From NCBI GenBank assembly GCA_020851465.1, contig JADZCR010000010.1, positions 62,001 through 126,000 on the forward strand: a stretch of 64,000 bases of DNA. Reading direction: 5' to 3'. This DNA comes from Phycisphaeraceae bacterium. GTDB taxonomy: Bacteria; Planctomycetota; Phycisphaerae; Phycisphaerales; Phycisphaeraceae. Positions within the stretch are counted from its first letter, which is position 1. Every line of letters starts with the position of its first letter. Both the position numbers and the translations under genes were made by a program. This document shows, in pieces, positions 43,157 through 51,841 of this stretch. The notes beneath the pieces were generated by a model, which was not told where the DNA came from, searched no databases, and saw only the letters and a list, made by a program, of their open reading frames with translations.

Positions 43157-44971
43157 CTATGCCGTTCCCTTGCTCCGGACGCCCGCCCTGGGATCAACCA
43201 GCGCGGAACCGAAGTCGTGGTAGACGCGCCAGTGCGCGGCGAGCGTGTTGATGTTGGCTTCGAGGCCCTGGTACTCGATGGTCGGATTCTGCTGGCCATT
43301 CAAGAACGCGACCACCATCACCGTCGCCGCCGGAGGGGCGAACAGATACCAGTGGGCGTTGCTGGCCAGGTTGCCGAACTTGGTGGTGTTGGCCAGGCGC
43401 GGCTCGACCTCCAGCTTCACCACGTTCCGCAGCGAATTGCCGGTGGGCAGGTTCACCGCCGCCTGAATGTACTCCGACTCGAGCAACGCCCGAGCCAGCG
43501 TCTCCAGCGCCGGAGGCACCAGCAGGACCGCCGGACGCAGGTCCAGGTCGTTCCCCTCTTCATCCTTCTGGCCGAGCATCGCCTTGATGGCGTTGGCCAG
43601 GGAGTCGAAATTGAGGGCCGAATCGACGCCGGAGATGTAGTTCCCATTGCCCGCGCCGAAGAAATTGTTGGCGTTGGCCAGCAGCACCGAGAACACCAGG
43701 TCGTTGAGCTTCCGCATCGCCGCCTTACCCATCGCGGCCGAGGCTTCGGCGAAGACGCCCAGGTCGTCGTTGATGAGGTCGCGGCGGTCGATGCCCAGCA
43801 GCTTGCCGTAGGTGTCGATCTTGTAGCTGGCGGTCCACTCGCCGACGCGCCCATGTTTCAGTTCACCGCCCGGGGCCACCTGCTCCAAGCCGCCCGTGAA
43901 CGAGGGCCTGATGGTGGTGTTGGTCTTGAAGTCGGCCACCGACCGGATCGCCGCGAACGAGCGCCACGTCGCGGGCGCTTCGGCGTAGGCATCCAGCAGG
44001 TTCTTGTTGGCCAGGTCGCCCAGCGCCGTCGGCAGCGACATGGTGGACAACGCCGCCTTCACCATCGCCTCGCGGTTGTTGGGCACATCCATGCCCTCCG
44101 CGACCAGGGCCATGCGGCACAGATCCAGCGAGTGCGTGATGCCCAGGCGGTGGGCCTGCTCGAGCACATCGGGTTTGAGGTGTTTCTCGGCCACCTGGCC
44201 CAGGCCCATGCGGAAGGCGAAGGCCGCCTCGATCACCTCGGCGCTGGCCACGGGCGCGTAGGTGTTCACGAAGGGCGGCTTCGGACGCGAGGCCCGCAGC
44301 ACCTCCAACTCCGTCTTCGTCGCGTCCCACCCCTCCGACACCGCCTTGGCGGCGATCTCGGGGTTCTTGGTGGTCAACTTCATGATCGCGGACACGCGCG
44401 TGCGCTCGGCGGCAAGAACATCATCTTCACCACCGTCGATCGCGCCCTTGCTGGCGGCGATGGACACGGCGGTGTTCCGATCGGCGGCGACCGCCGTGAT
44501 CGAAACCTCCCGCAGCACCCCGCGCTTCACCAGCACCATGCCTCCGGCCGGGGCGGTGATGTTCTGGCCGTTGACGGAGATCTTCTCACCGCCGCCGACG
44601 CGCACATGCTCCACCGGCTCCAGGCCGACCGAGGCCCCGAAGCGGAATCCGCCCCGGGCCAGTTCGATCACCTTGCGGGCGGCGTCGGTCGCCTCGGCGA
44701 TGCTGCCGGTGACGAACAACTTCCCATCCCGCACCGCCGGGGTGCCGTGGCCGACGATCCCGCCGAGGGTCGAATCGTGATCGACCAGTAGCGGAATGGT
44801 GTCACCGGCCTGGATGCCGGAAAGGTCAACGGCCAGCGGACCCCAGCCCGTGATCCTCATGATCGCGCCGGAGTAGGCCAGGACTGACACGGTCGGCTGC
44901 TTGCGTTCCGCCGCCTCGATGGTGACCTCCGTGGAGGCCAGGATGATGTCGTTGTGGATCGTCGTGTTCAT
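43157..44971 (-). CDS. prohead protease-major capsid fusion protein of the element
   Basis: This 604-residue protein has two parts. Residues 1-190 look like an HK97-type prohead protease, with LLVDHDSTLGG (candidate His) near 62, FGASVGLEPV (candidate Ser) near 112 and REVSITAVAADRNTAV near 150. The rest is a Mu gpT-like major capsid protein, with YGKLLGIDRRDLINDDLGVF near 392 and PAVLLVPPALETLARALLES near 480. It would assemble a shell and mature it by self-processing. The ATG at 44971 follows AGGAGG and overlaps the upstream stop as TAATG. It is not related in sequence to the interrupted SU10-type capsid. Confidence 0.85.
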   Translation of the reverse strand: MNTTIHNDIILASTEVTIEAAERKQPTVSVLAYSGAIMRITGWGPLAVDLSGIQAGDTIPLLVDHDSTLGGIVGHGTPAVRDGKLFVTGSIAEATDAARKVIELARGGFRFGASVGLEPVEHVRVGGGEKISVNGQNITAPAGGMVLVKRGVLREVSITAVAADRNTAVSIAASKGAIDGGEDDVLAAERTRVSAIMKLTTKNPEIAAKAVSEGWDATKTELEVLRASRPKPPFVNTYAPVASAEVIEAAFAFRMGLGQVAEKHLKPDVLEQAHRLGITHSLDLCRMALVAEGMDVPNNREAMVKAALSTMSLPTALGDLANKNLLDAYAEAPATWRSFAAIRSVADFKTNTTIRPSFTGGLEQVAPGGELKHGRVGEWTASYKIDTYGKLLGIDRRDLINDDLGVFAEASAAMGKAAMRKLNDLVFSVLLANANNFFGAGNGNYISGVDSALNFDSLANAIKAMLGQKDEEGNDLDLRPAVLLVPPALETLARALLESEYIQAAVNLPTGNSLRNVVKLEVEPRLANTTKFGNLASNAHWYLFAPPAATVMVVAFLNGQQNPTIEYQGLEANINTLAAHWRVYHDFGSALVDPRAGVRSKGTA

Positions 44972-45528
44972 TACCGCACCTCCTGCAGCTGCTGCTGGAA
45001 CTCGGCGTTGTCGTGGTTCACGGAGAACCACTCCTTGGCCTGCTCCAGGTCGATGGGGGTGTAGGCCGGGTCGGCGATCCCGCCGCAGCGGATGGCGGCG
45101 GTCAACTCCTCGGGGCTGACGCCCACCGCCTCGGCCGCCTTCCGGCGACGGGTGTCCAGGACATGCCGCAGGCCTTCGCGCTCCTCGGCGTAGCTGATCC
45201 CGTCGTTCTTCCGCCGCAGCGCGAGACCACTGAAGCGGTTGGCCGCGACCAGCGTCTCGGCGACCCGATCCACGTCAGCGGCGTGCAGGACGTAGTTCCT
45301 ACCGATCCGCTGCAGCGATTCCAGGTCGCAGAACAGCGCGAAGTTGTCCTCGTTGACGTTCAGCCCGCGCGACTTGAGTTCGGCGATGGCACCGGCCACG
45401 GAGACCGGGTAGCGCCGCTCCCAGGCCCGCTGAAAGCCCTCCTCGTCGTGGGGGAACGCCGCCCGCAGCTGGCGCTCCTGCTCGACATCCCAATCCGTTC
45501 TCGAACCGATGAAACTTGGCAGAGGCAT
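44971..45528 (-). CDS. hypothetical protein coupled to the capsid fusion gene
   Basis: This 185-residue charged, mostly helical protein reads MPLPSFIGSRTDWDVEQERQ at the start and SVNHDNAEFQQQLQEV at the end. The ATG at 45528 has AAGGAG six bases upstream. Its stop overlaps the capsid fusion start (TAATG), which implies coupled translation and a shared role, perhaps scaffold or head-completion. No domain is recognised. Confidence 0.55.
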   Translation of the reverse strand: MPLPSFIGSRTDWDVEQERQLRAAFPHDEEGFQRAWERRYPVSVAGAIAELKSRGLNVNEDNFALFCDLESLQRIGRNYVLHAADVDRVAETLVAANRFSGLALRRKNDGISYAEEREGLRHVLDTRRRKAAEAVGVSPEELTAAIRCGGIADPAYTPIDLEQAKEWFSVNHDNAEFQQQLQEVR

Positions 45529-46131
45529 CTGCATCTCCTTGTGCTTGTGGCCCGGGGCGTCCGGCCCCACGCCTATTAGTCGATTACCCGGCTGTCGGGC
45601 GATTTGTCGGTGAAATCACCGGTTTCGCGCTCGACGACCCCTTCCTTCACTACCTACCCGCACCGCGGCCCAGGTGTCCGGCGATTCCGCGATGCTTCCC
45701 TCCCTTTGTTACCTATGCCGTTCGCAGGCCCGCGTCCCGCGCCTGTTCATCAATTACCCGGCCGAGCGACGAACTGGCGGCGACATCGCGCGACAGGCCT
45801 GCGGGCGGCATCGCGATCCTCCACTGTTGTCTTTTCGTGGAATCCGGCCGAGTTGAACACGGAAGCTCAGATTTTCTCCTGACGAAGGTCCACGGCGTGA
45901 CGCCGACCTGGCGGTCGCCACTTGCCATGCATCGACAAGCGGCGCGGAACTTTGAGGGGGAAACGGAGATTTTCCGGCCAGACGATGAAATCAGGTCTAC
46001 CGGTAGAACGTCGCAGCAGAAATGCGCCGACCAGGGCCCAAGTCCAGCGGCGCGGCGTACTCGGTCATGTTGTGTGGCAAACATCACCGTGATACGCTTC
46101 CTCGGTTCTTCGCGACCGAGGTTCACCGCCC
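45529..46131. other. 603-bp stretch without a supported gene
   Basis: It lies between divergent genes (capsid operon leftward, restriction enzyme rightward) and should hold both promoters. Loosely similar segments containing ATTACCCGGC occur near 45587 and 45753, too diverged to call a repeat family. Open frames across it have no protein-like features. Confidence 0.4.
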
Positions 46132-47100
46132 ATGGCAAAAGCAAAGATCCCAGAGCAGGTTGCCCCATTCCCAGAGGTGCCAGCACGGGCAGTAACCATC
46201 GATGCCCTTGCTTCGCGCTATGCTGGAGCCACTCCAGAGGCCCTGTTTGCTGTCCTGTGCCCTCTGCTGATTCCAATCGACACGCTTGACCGCACAATCC
46301 AGAAGCTGCCAGGCCAAGGCCACTTCCGGGCTTCATTCACGGTCAGGATCACGCCCGAGAACCGGGTTGTTCTACAGCGAGGCCGCACCGGGAAGTTTGT
46401 GCCGGCTGCCTATGTCCAGGGCACCGGGGTTTGGCGCGAGATATGTAAGGGTCGGATCATCGACGTCGATGCCGCCGCAGGCGTGGCCCATGGTGAGGTC
46501 TACACCGGGGACAATAACCGCAAGGCGCTCGAGTTGGCTCTCAGGGAACTGGATACCACATCGCATCTGGAGATCGACCAGTACGGTGCTTCAGCCAAGG
46601 TACTGAGCGGCTTGGCGGAATACTTCTTCGTTGAGCACGCCCTGGAAGAAGGGTTCACTGTTCGCCGCATGTCCGAAGACATGGCCCGCCATCTGGGTGC
46701 GTACAATAACTACGACTTTGAGGTCGAAAAGAATGGAGTTACCAAGCGCATCGAGGTGAAATCGATCTGGGGCACCGATACGGCATGTGCGCGGCTCATC
46801 CACAGCACCACTACACCACCCAAGGGCGAACCTGCGACCTGGACCGAGAAACAGCGGCAGAATTTCTACCCTACGAGCAGCTGCAAGTTCATCACGCAAG
46901 ACATCTTCGCCGTAAGCCTGTTCTTGCGAACGGGAAACATCAGGGACTTTGCATTTGCGCGATCTGTTCCGAGAGATGAGAAGCCGTATGGATTACCCCG
47001 CTGCGTCGAGTATCCAGAGCATGTGCATCAGAATCCGCCATGCCAGATTGGAAATGGGTCGTGGTTCGCGACCTTATCCGAAGTGTGGAACCTTGAATGA
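46132..47100 (+). CDS. PD-(D/E)XK restriction endonuclease of the element
   Basis: This 322-residue protein has a nuclease core near residues 190-215: NYDFEVEKNGVTKRIEVKS fits the D-x(n)-E-x-K pattern with strand-like flanks. The N-terminal 150 residues hold no motif I recognise and may recognise DNA. Its stop lies 4 bp from the end of the convergent methylase gene, the usual layout of a restriction-modification pair. It would cut unmodified DNA, protecting the element and punishing its loss. Target sequence unknown. Confidence 0.7.
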   Translation: MAKAKIPEQVAPFPEVPARAVTIDALASRYAGATPEALFAVLCPLLIPIDTLDRTIQKLPGQGHFRASFTVRITPENRVVLQRGRTGKFVPAAYVQGTGVWREICKGRIIDVDAAAGVAHGEVYTGDNNRKALELALRELDTTSHLEIDQYGASAKVLSGLAEYFFVEHALEEGFTVRRMSEDMARHLGAYNNYDFEVEKNGVTKRIEVKSIWGTDTACARLIHSTTTPPKGEPATWTEKQRQNFYPTSSCKFITQDIFAVSLFLRTGNIRDFAFARSVPRDEKPYGLPRCVEYPEHVHQNPPCQIGNGSWFATLSEVWNLE

Positions 47101-47104
47101 TCAT

Positions 47105-49345
47105 TCACGCACCGGTCTCGGCCGCTACCGCAGCGTCGAAATCGCGCTCTAGGTCGGCGACCTGATGACGAGCCCGAGTCACTCGTTCGGCCAGCGAACC
47201 TAGTTTCTCCATTGCCGGTGGCTTCAGCGGCAGAACAACCTTCGGAAGACAAGCCTCGTCGAAGGCTGGGTACGCTATGCCGATGTTGTTGCGGAGCAGT
47301 TGGAGGTTGACAAAATCCATCTGGAGAACGCGAGCCAAGACAAGAGAGTGCACCTGCTTCGGACGCAGCACTGCGATCCCCGTCGAGCAAACCGCACCAT
47401 CGAGCCACGGAGGGACAATGCCGATGGCCTTCCGTTCCGGCCGCACGGTCGAAATCAGCACATCACCCGCCGCGACGAGTTTCCTCGCTCGGCTCGGAGC
47501 GTTCTTGCACGGCACTCGGCTGGAGCGAACCGAGGCCGATGTCCCATCAATGTCGGAAATTTCAATGTACTCGAACTCTCCATCACCAAACCGCGAAGGG
47601 TTGGTGCGATCATTTACGAGGTCGGCGAAGTCCCCGAGCATCGTAGCTTTCCCATCCTTCGCCTGGAGTTGGTCCATGACGAGATCGGAGAGCCCCGCGT
47701 GAAAGGTTGCATCCCACCGGGGTTCGTCTGAGTCAAAGGACCGATAGCGCCCCAAGACGGGGGTCTGTTGACCAGTGGCTTCCTTCAACACGGCATCCAG
47801 ATCGTTGCGATCTGTCCTCATTCGCACACGCTGTGAGCCCCGTTTTGACACATCAAAACCGATATCCTGACAGATCGCGAAATACACCTTCGGTGTGGCC
47901 GTACCACCAACCTTCTTGCGGAGATGCAGGATGGAGGTTTTCGTGTTCGTCCCGGCGGCGGCGAACGTCACAGGCGGGAGCGATATCACGCTGATAAGGT
48001 CGATGTCGGCGGCTAGGCCGCGACGCAATGAAGCAAAGATGCCCTGGTTCGTGAGGATACTGTCTGGCACCACCGCCACGAGTACTCCCCCCGGCGCGAG
48101 CCAGTCCATGTATCGCTCCATGAAAAGTATCTCACTGTCGATGGTTGAAGCGGAGCCGTTTGCCCAAAGGCGGGCGACCCGAAACGCCCCTACGTCCGAA
48201 CGGTCAAACTCAGCACCAAAGGGTGGATTGGTCAGGATGAGAGCGGCGCGTCCCTGAAGGTCATCCATCGTGCGACCTTCGTTCCCGTGACGTGCAAGTG
48301 CGTTGGCGAGGTGCAGGTTGACCGTCGGCGCGCCGAACATTGCCAGATTTGTCAGCGCCAAGCGGATCATGCGTTCGCTCTTATCGACCCCGACCAACAC
48401 CTTCGTCATAGTTCTTGCGATCCACTTCGGTAACACCTGCGCTCCGTGATGTTCGCGCATTCGCCCGTAGAGCACGCGCATGGTCTCGGCCAGGAATGAC
48501 CCAACGCCGCATGACGGATCGAGGATAACTGGCGCAGCACCGCCAGCTTCAGGATCACAGATCAGACGCATCTGTTCAGAAGGCATTGAGTGGAGCCCCA
48601 GCCTAACCATGAACCGCACCACTTCTGGTGGGGTCAGATATTGGCCCAGTTCCTTCTCGTCGGAGAATGAATCAACTAGAAACTGTCCAAATGTGTCGTT
48701 GACAAGGTCGGCGCTCCCCGCATCGCGCATCTGACGCATGATCTCGGGCGACGCGAGGCGACCAAAGCAGTCAATGAGGCTGTTGGCCAAGGCATGTTCA
48801 TTGTCCCTCAATCGAAGATGAAAGTCTGCGGGTGTCACCTCGTGTGCCAGCGAAACCGGCAGGTGGAGTCTGAACACCCCTTCGACGAAAGCGCGTAGCG
48901 ATGGTGCCGCGCTTGGGCCGCCCAGCAGATCTCTGTTGATGCCTGGTCCCCCTGTGTCAATGGATATAACGTGCGCGAACAGCAGCTTGGCAACTTCGTC
49001 GAGCGCCTCGTGACGTGAGGAAAGCCGGCCCGTGCTGTGGAGTACCTCTCGAACCTGCCTCAATGTCGCAGAAAGCGCCATACGGACTGTTGATTCGGCA
49101 CCACCTGCGGCTGGCAAGAATAGGGAAGGCTGTGCATCATCTGGTACTAGCCCACGTTTGATCGCCAATGAACGTATCTGCCGTTCGACGTCCGGTTGGG
49201 GCCTGCTGCGTCCGCCAAGCCAACGAGCCAAACTGGATTCCGAGGCACCGAGCCTGGCGGCAATCATGGCGCGCCCGCCCTCTTCCGATGCAACCAGGGC
49301 GGCCAGAACCTCACTTATGGACATGCTCGTGTTCTTCGTATTCAT
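47105..49345 (-). CDS. HTH-N6-adenine methyltransferase-specificity fusion
   Basis: This 746-residue protein has an N-terminal helix-turn-helix at about residues 10-60 (AARLGASESSLARWLGG). The type I-like HsdM core follows with motif I VILDPSCGVGSFLAE near 285 and motif IV ILTNPPFG near 380, which together mark adenine-N6 methylation. One HsdS-type target recognition domain with a closing helix is near 550-740. Fusing M with a single S half-domain is typical of type IIG/BcgI-like systems, here with a separate nuclease. The start is taken at 49345; an in-frame ATG further upstream at 49381 is possible. The HTH may repress its own promoter, where a palindrome lies at 49357-49369. Confidence 0.8.
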   Translation of the reverse strand: MNTKNTSMSISEVLAALVASEEGGRAMIAARLGASESSLARWLGGRSRPQPDVERQIRSLAIKRGLVPDDAQPSLFLPAAGGAESTVRMALSATLRQVREVLHSTGRLSSRHEALDEVAKLLFAHVISIDTGGPGINRDLLGGPSAAPSLRAFVEGVFRLHLPVSLAHEVTPADFHLRLRDNEHALANSLIDCFGRLASPEIMRQMRDAGSADLVNDTFGQFLVDSFSDEKELGQYLTPPEVVRFMVRLGLHSMPSEQMRLICDPEAGGAAPVILDPSCGVGSFLAETMRVLYGRMREHHGAQVLPKWIARTMTKVLVGVDKSERMIRLALTNLAMFGAPTVNLHLANALARHGNEGRTMDDLQGRAALILTNPPFGAEFDRSDVGAFRVARLWANGSASTIDSEILFMERYMDWLAPGGVLVAVVPDSILTNQGIFASLRRGLAADIDLISVISLPPVTFAAAGTNTKTSILHLRKKVGGTATPKVYFAICQDIGFDVSKRGSQRVRMRTDRNDLDAVLKEATGQQTPVLGRYRSFDSDEPRWDATFHAGLSDLVMDQLQAKDGKATMLGDFADLVNDRTNPSRFGDGEFEYIEISDIDGTSASVRSSRVPCKNAPSRARKLVAAGDVLISTVRPERKAIGIVPPWLDGAVCSTGIAVLRPKQVHSLVLARVLQMDFVNLQLLRNNIGIAYPAFDEACLPKVVLPLKPPAMEKLGSLAERVTRARHQVADLERDFDAAVAAETGA

Positions 49346-49356
49346 GCCAGATATAC

Positions 49357-49369
49357 TACACGGCGTGTA
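49357..49369. promoter_or_regulatory. candidate operator of the methylase gene
   Basis: TACACG-G-CGTGTA is a 13-bp palindrome 11 bp upstream of the chosen methylase start, next to a TAGTATAT-like -10 sequence on the minus strand. It fits autoregulation by the HTH of the methylase. Confidence 0.4.
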
Positions 49370-49552
49370 AGGCTTCTGCAATCATCTTTGGTGCATGGTT
49401 TCGAGATGACCATCCAGATTCCCTGCGGCGACGATCTCCCTCGGAGCCGGGTAGACCCGAACGCCCACATCCACCTTACGCTGAGACCCTGTGGCGATGG
49501 ATCATTGTCGCACGACGAGAATCTGGTTTTCGTGCCAGGTAAACGTGGTGCG

Positions 49553-49566
49553 TTCCAGACGGGGAA
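49553..49566. other. attR of the nested element
   Basis: TTCCAGA-CG-GGGAA, with the CG core at 49560-49561. It is the exact reverse complement of the 14-bp attL sequence, because both parent sites are palindromes. The right half returns to the capsid gene in frame. Confidence 0.9.
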
Positions 49567-50576
49567 GCTTCTCGGACGAGCTGCTGCCGGCGGGGGACGC
49601 GATCAACGACGCGACCTACACCAACGCCACGACGGACACCTCGTTTGTCGTGGACAACGGCTCGCGCTTCCGCGTCGGCGATCAGATCCAGGTCGCCAAT
49701 TCGCGTGAGGTGATGCTGGTCACGGGTGTTTCGACCAACACGCTGACGGTGGTGCGCGGTTACGGCGGGACGACCGCTGAGCCGCTGGCCGACAACAAGG
49801 CCCTGCGCATTCTGGGAAATGCTGCGCTGGAAGGCGACGACCGCCCGGCGACACGCTTCACCAACCGCGCACGCAAGAGCAACTACACCCAGATCTTCAC
49901 CGCGGCGGTGGAGGTTTCCGGGTCGCAGTTGGCGGCCAAACAGATCGCGGTCGGCGACGAACTCGACTACCAGAAAGCGGAACGGCTGCGCGAGCTGCTG
50001 CGCGATCTGGAGCAATGCGTGGTCAACGGCGTGGCGCCGGTCTCGACCCCCGAAGGCTCCGCCAGTGTGCGCCGCACGTTGCGCGGCATCATTCCGCATC
50101 TGGCGACCAACGTATTCGTCAACAACGCTGCGGGCTTTCCCGCAGGCACCGGCGGCTCAAACAACCAGCTCACCGAGGAGCAGATCAACACCGCGCTGCG
50201 ATTCATCTGGGAGCAGAGTTCCGCCAAGATCGACACGATCGCCGTCAGCGGATTTCAGAAACGGCGCATCAATTCCTTCATCACCAGCAACCAGCGTTAC
50301 ACCGCGAGGCAGGAGAGTTTCAAAAATCTCGTGAGCAGTTACGAGAGCGACTTTGGCGTCTGCCGCGTGGTGCTGTCGCGCTGGGTGCCCGCCGACACGG
50401 TGCTGCTGCTCGACAGCTCGCGGATCGAGGTGCTGCCGCTGGCGGGCCGCAGCTTTCACTTCCGCAAGCAGGCGAGCACCGGTGACAGTGAGGTCGGCCA
50501 GGTGATCGGCGAGTACACGCTGGAAATGCGCAACGAGAACGCCCACGGCCTGATCCGCGGGCTGGCGACTTCCTGA
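49562..50576 (+). pseudogene. major capsid protein gene, 3' part, interrupted
   Basis: This carries the last 338 residues of the SU10/DUF5309 capsid protein: GSFSDELLPAGDAINDATYT at the junction, VVDNGSRFRVGDQIQV, GGSNNQLTEEQINTALRFIW, YESDFGVCRVVLSRWVPAD, and the family ending GEYTLEMRNENAHGLIRGL. It is preserved without frameshift or stop, so the insertion is recent or reversible. The frame is open into the element's right end as far as an ATG at 49497, so a 5'-truncated product is conceivable. Confidence 0.9.
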
Positions 50577-50854
50577 TCCTGGCCGGCTGCCGGAACCGGA
50601 GCGGCGCCCGGAGTGACTTGCGCCCCAGGGCCCGCCGGCATACGCCGCTTCGGTCCCGGACTGGCCGACCGTCGAAAGCTCTGCCTGCCGCCGCCGCGCG
50701 AGCTCGGTGTCTCACGCGGTCACTTCTCTCCCGTGTCCCTCCACGGCACACCGCCTCGCGTCCGGCTTAATCGTCGGACGCGGGATTCGTCCCGGTCATC
50801 ACCTTTGGCCCGCCCTCCGTCATCGGACGGGGGCGGCAAATCACGGAGCCTTCC

Positions 50855-51490
50855 ATGTTTTCCACCGATCGCGATCTGCTGGCGTATGAACCCTCGGTTT
50901 TTGCGGACGCCGCCTCGGTCGCCCTGGAACGCTGTCGCGCCAACGACGGCATCATCAGCGGGACGACGCTCAGCAGCGCGGCATCCGACTTTGCGGCGCA
51001 GGGGGTCGAGCCGAGCTGCGTGGTCGTCGCCGCCGACGTACCGCTCGAGGTCATTTCACGAACCGATGCGCACACGCTGGTCGTCTCAAAGCTGCGTCCC
51101 AACCGCGCCGACACGCCGACGCCTCCGACGGCCGGCATGGGGCTGGAAATCATCGTCCGCTCGTTCGCGCCGCAGGCAGCACTGGTTCACGATGCGCTGC
51201 TGCTGATGCTGGGGATCGATCCCGACGAGAGCGACGGCATGATCAACAAGGACATGATCGTCTCGCTTTCGGTGATGGCGCGACTGGAGACGCTGGGCAC
51301 GCTGGAGCGGATTTACACCGGCGCGGTGGCGTTGACGGGAGACAACGGCGAGCTGTGGAAGAAGGCCTCGGAATATCACCGCCGCTTCGGGACGGCCTGC
51401 CGTTCCGCGCGGATTCGTCTGGACCTCGACGGTGACGGACGGGCCGACTTCACCCGCGAACTGGGCGTGTTGCGCTTCTGCCGCAGATAA
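50855..51490 (+). CDS. putative head-completion / connector protein
   Basis: This 211-residue protein lies 278 bp behind the capsid gene. It contains FADAASVALERCRANDGIIS near the start, a helical middle (HDALLLMLGIDPDESDG), and the calcium-loop-like LDLDGDGRADF near residue 197. Phage genes in this place usually encode head-tail connectors. No firm family match was recognised, so the role is positional. The leader before it is non-coding. Confidence 0.45.
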   Translation: MFSTDRDLLAYEPSVFADAASVALERCRANDGIISGTTLSSAASDFAAQGVEPSCVVVAADVPLEVISRTDAHTLVVSKLRPNRADTPTPPTAGMGLEIIVRSFAPQAALVHDALLLMLGIDPDESDGMINKDMIVSLSVMARLETLGTLERIYTGAVALTGDNGELWKKASEYHRRFGTACRSARIRLDLDGDGRADFTRELGVLRFCRR

Positions 51491-51568
51491 AAACCCGACA
51501 TCAACGCCCGCAACGGATCGCCCACACGCATCCGTCACGTCATCGAGCAAGCGCAAAGGAGATTTCTC

Positions 51569-51841
51569 ATGCCTGCGGAAATGATGCAGCAACTGGCGCA
51601 GTTCGGCGTCGCGGGACTCATGGGCGTGCTCTGGGTCTGGGAGCGGCTGCACTCACGCAGACGCGAGGAGCAGCTCAGCGAGGCACACGAGCGGATTCTC
51701 TCCGAGCGGCAGGAGCTGCACGAAATGGTCGAGCTGGTGCGGCGGAACATCGGCGCCATCGAACGCTTCGAGCAGACCCAGACCCGGCTTCAACAACTTC
51801 TCGAAAGGATGCACGATGAAACGCGGAAACAGACGGCTTGA
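51569..51841 (+). CDS. small membrane-anchored coiled-coil protein (holin-like)
   Basis: This 90-residue protein has one hydrophobic segment near residues 8-24 (LAQFGVAGLMGVLWVW) and then a long charged coiled coil to the end. The layout resembles phage holins or spanin inner-membrane subunits. Its 3' end overlaps the following lipoprotein gene by 26 bp, an arrangement also seen for Rz/Rz1 pairs. No endolysin gene is nearby. Confidence 0.5.
   Translation: MPAEMMQQLAQFGVAGLMGVLWVWERLHSRRREEQLSEAHERILSERQELHEMVELVRRNIGAIERFEQTQTRLQQLLERMHDETRKQTA

Larger units (their letters stand above)
38020..49561. mobile_element. 11,542-bp serine-recombinase integrative element carrying its own capsid gene
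   Basis: The boundaries are set by the exact CG crossover shared by 38018-38019 and 49560-49561. Contents from left to right are serine recombinase, HARE-HTH protein, Phd-like protein, stem-loops and iteron-like repeats, RepA-like ATPase, a small protein, prohead protease-capsid fusion with its upstream partner, a restriction enzyme and an HTH-methylase-specificity fusion. Most genes lie on the minus strand. There is no portal, terminase, tail or lysis gene. It can be read as a phage satellite or as a plasmid-like integrative element. It has inactivated the host phage's capsid gene. Confidence 0.92.

Noticed and set aside
45516..46289. Plus-strand frame of 257 codons between the capsid operon and the restriction gene
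   Set aside because: Composition is arginine/proline/serine-rich without motifs, it overlaps the true restriction-enzyme start in another frame, and it has no ribosome site.
38020..49561. Reading the nested element as a complete prophage
   Set aside because: Only one capsid gene is present, with no portal, terminase, tail or lysis genes, and 11.5 kb is too short for a tailed phage.
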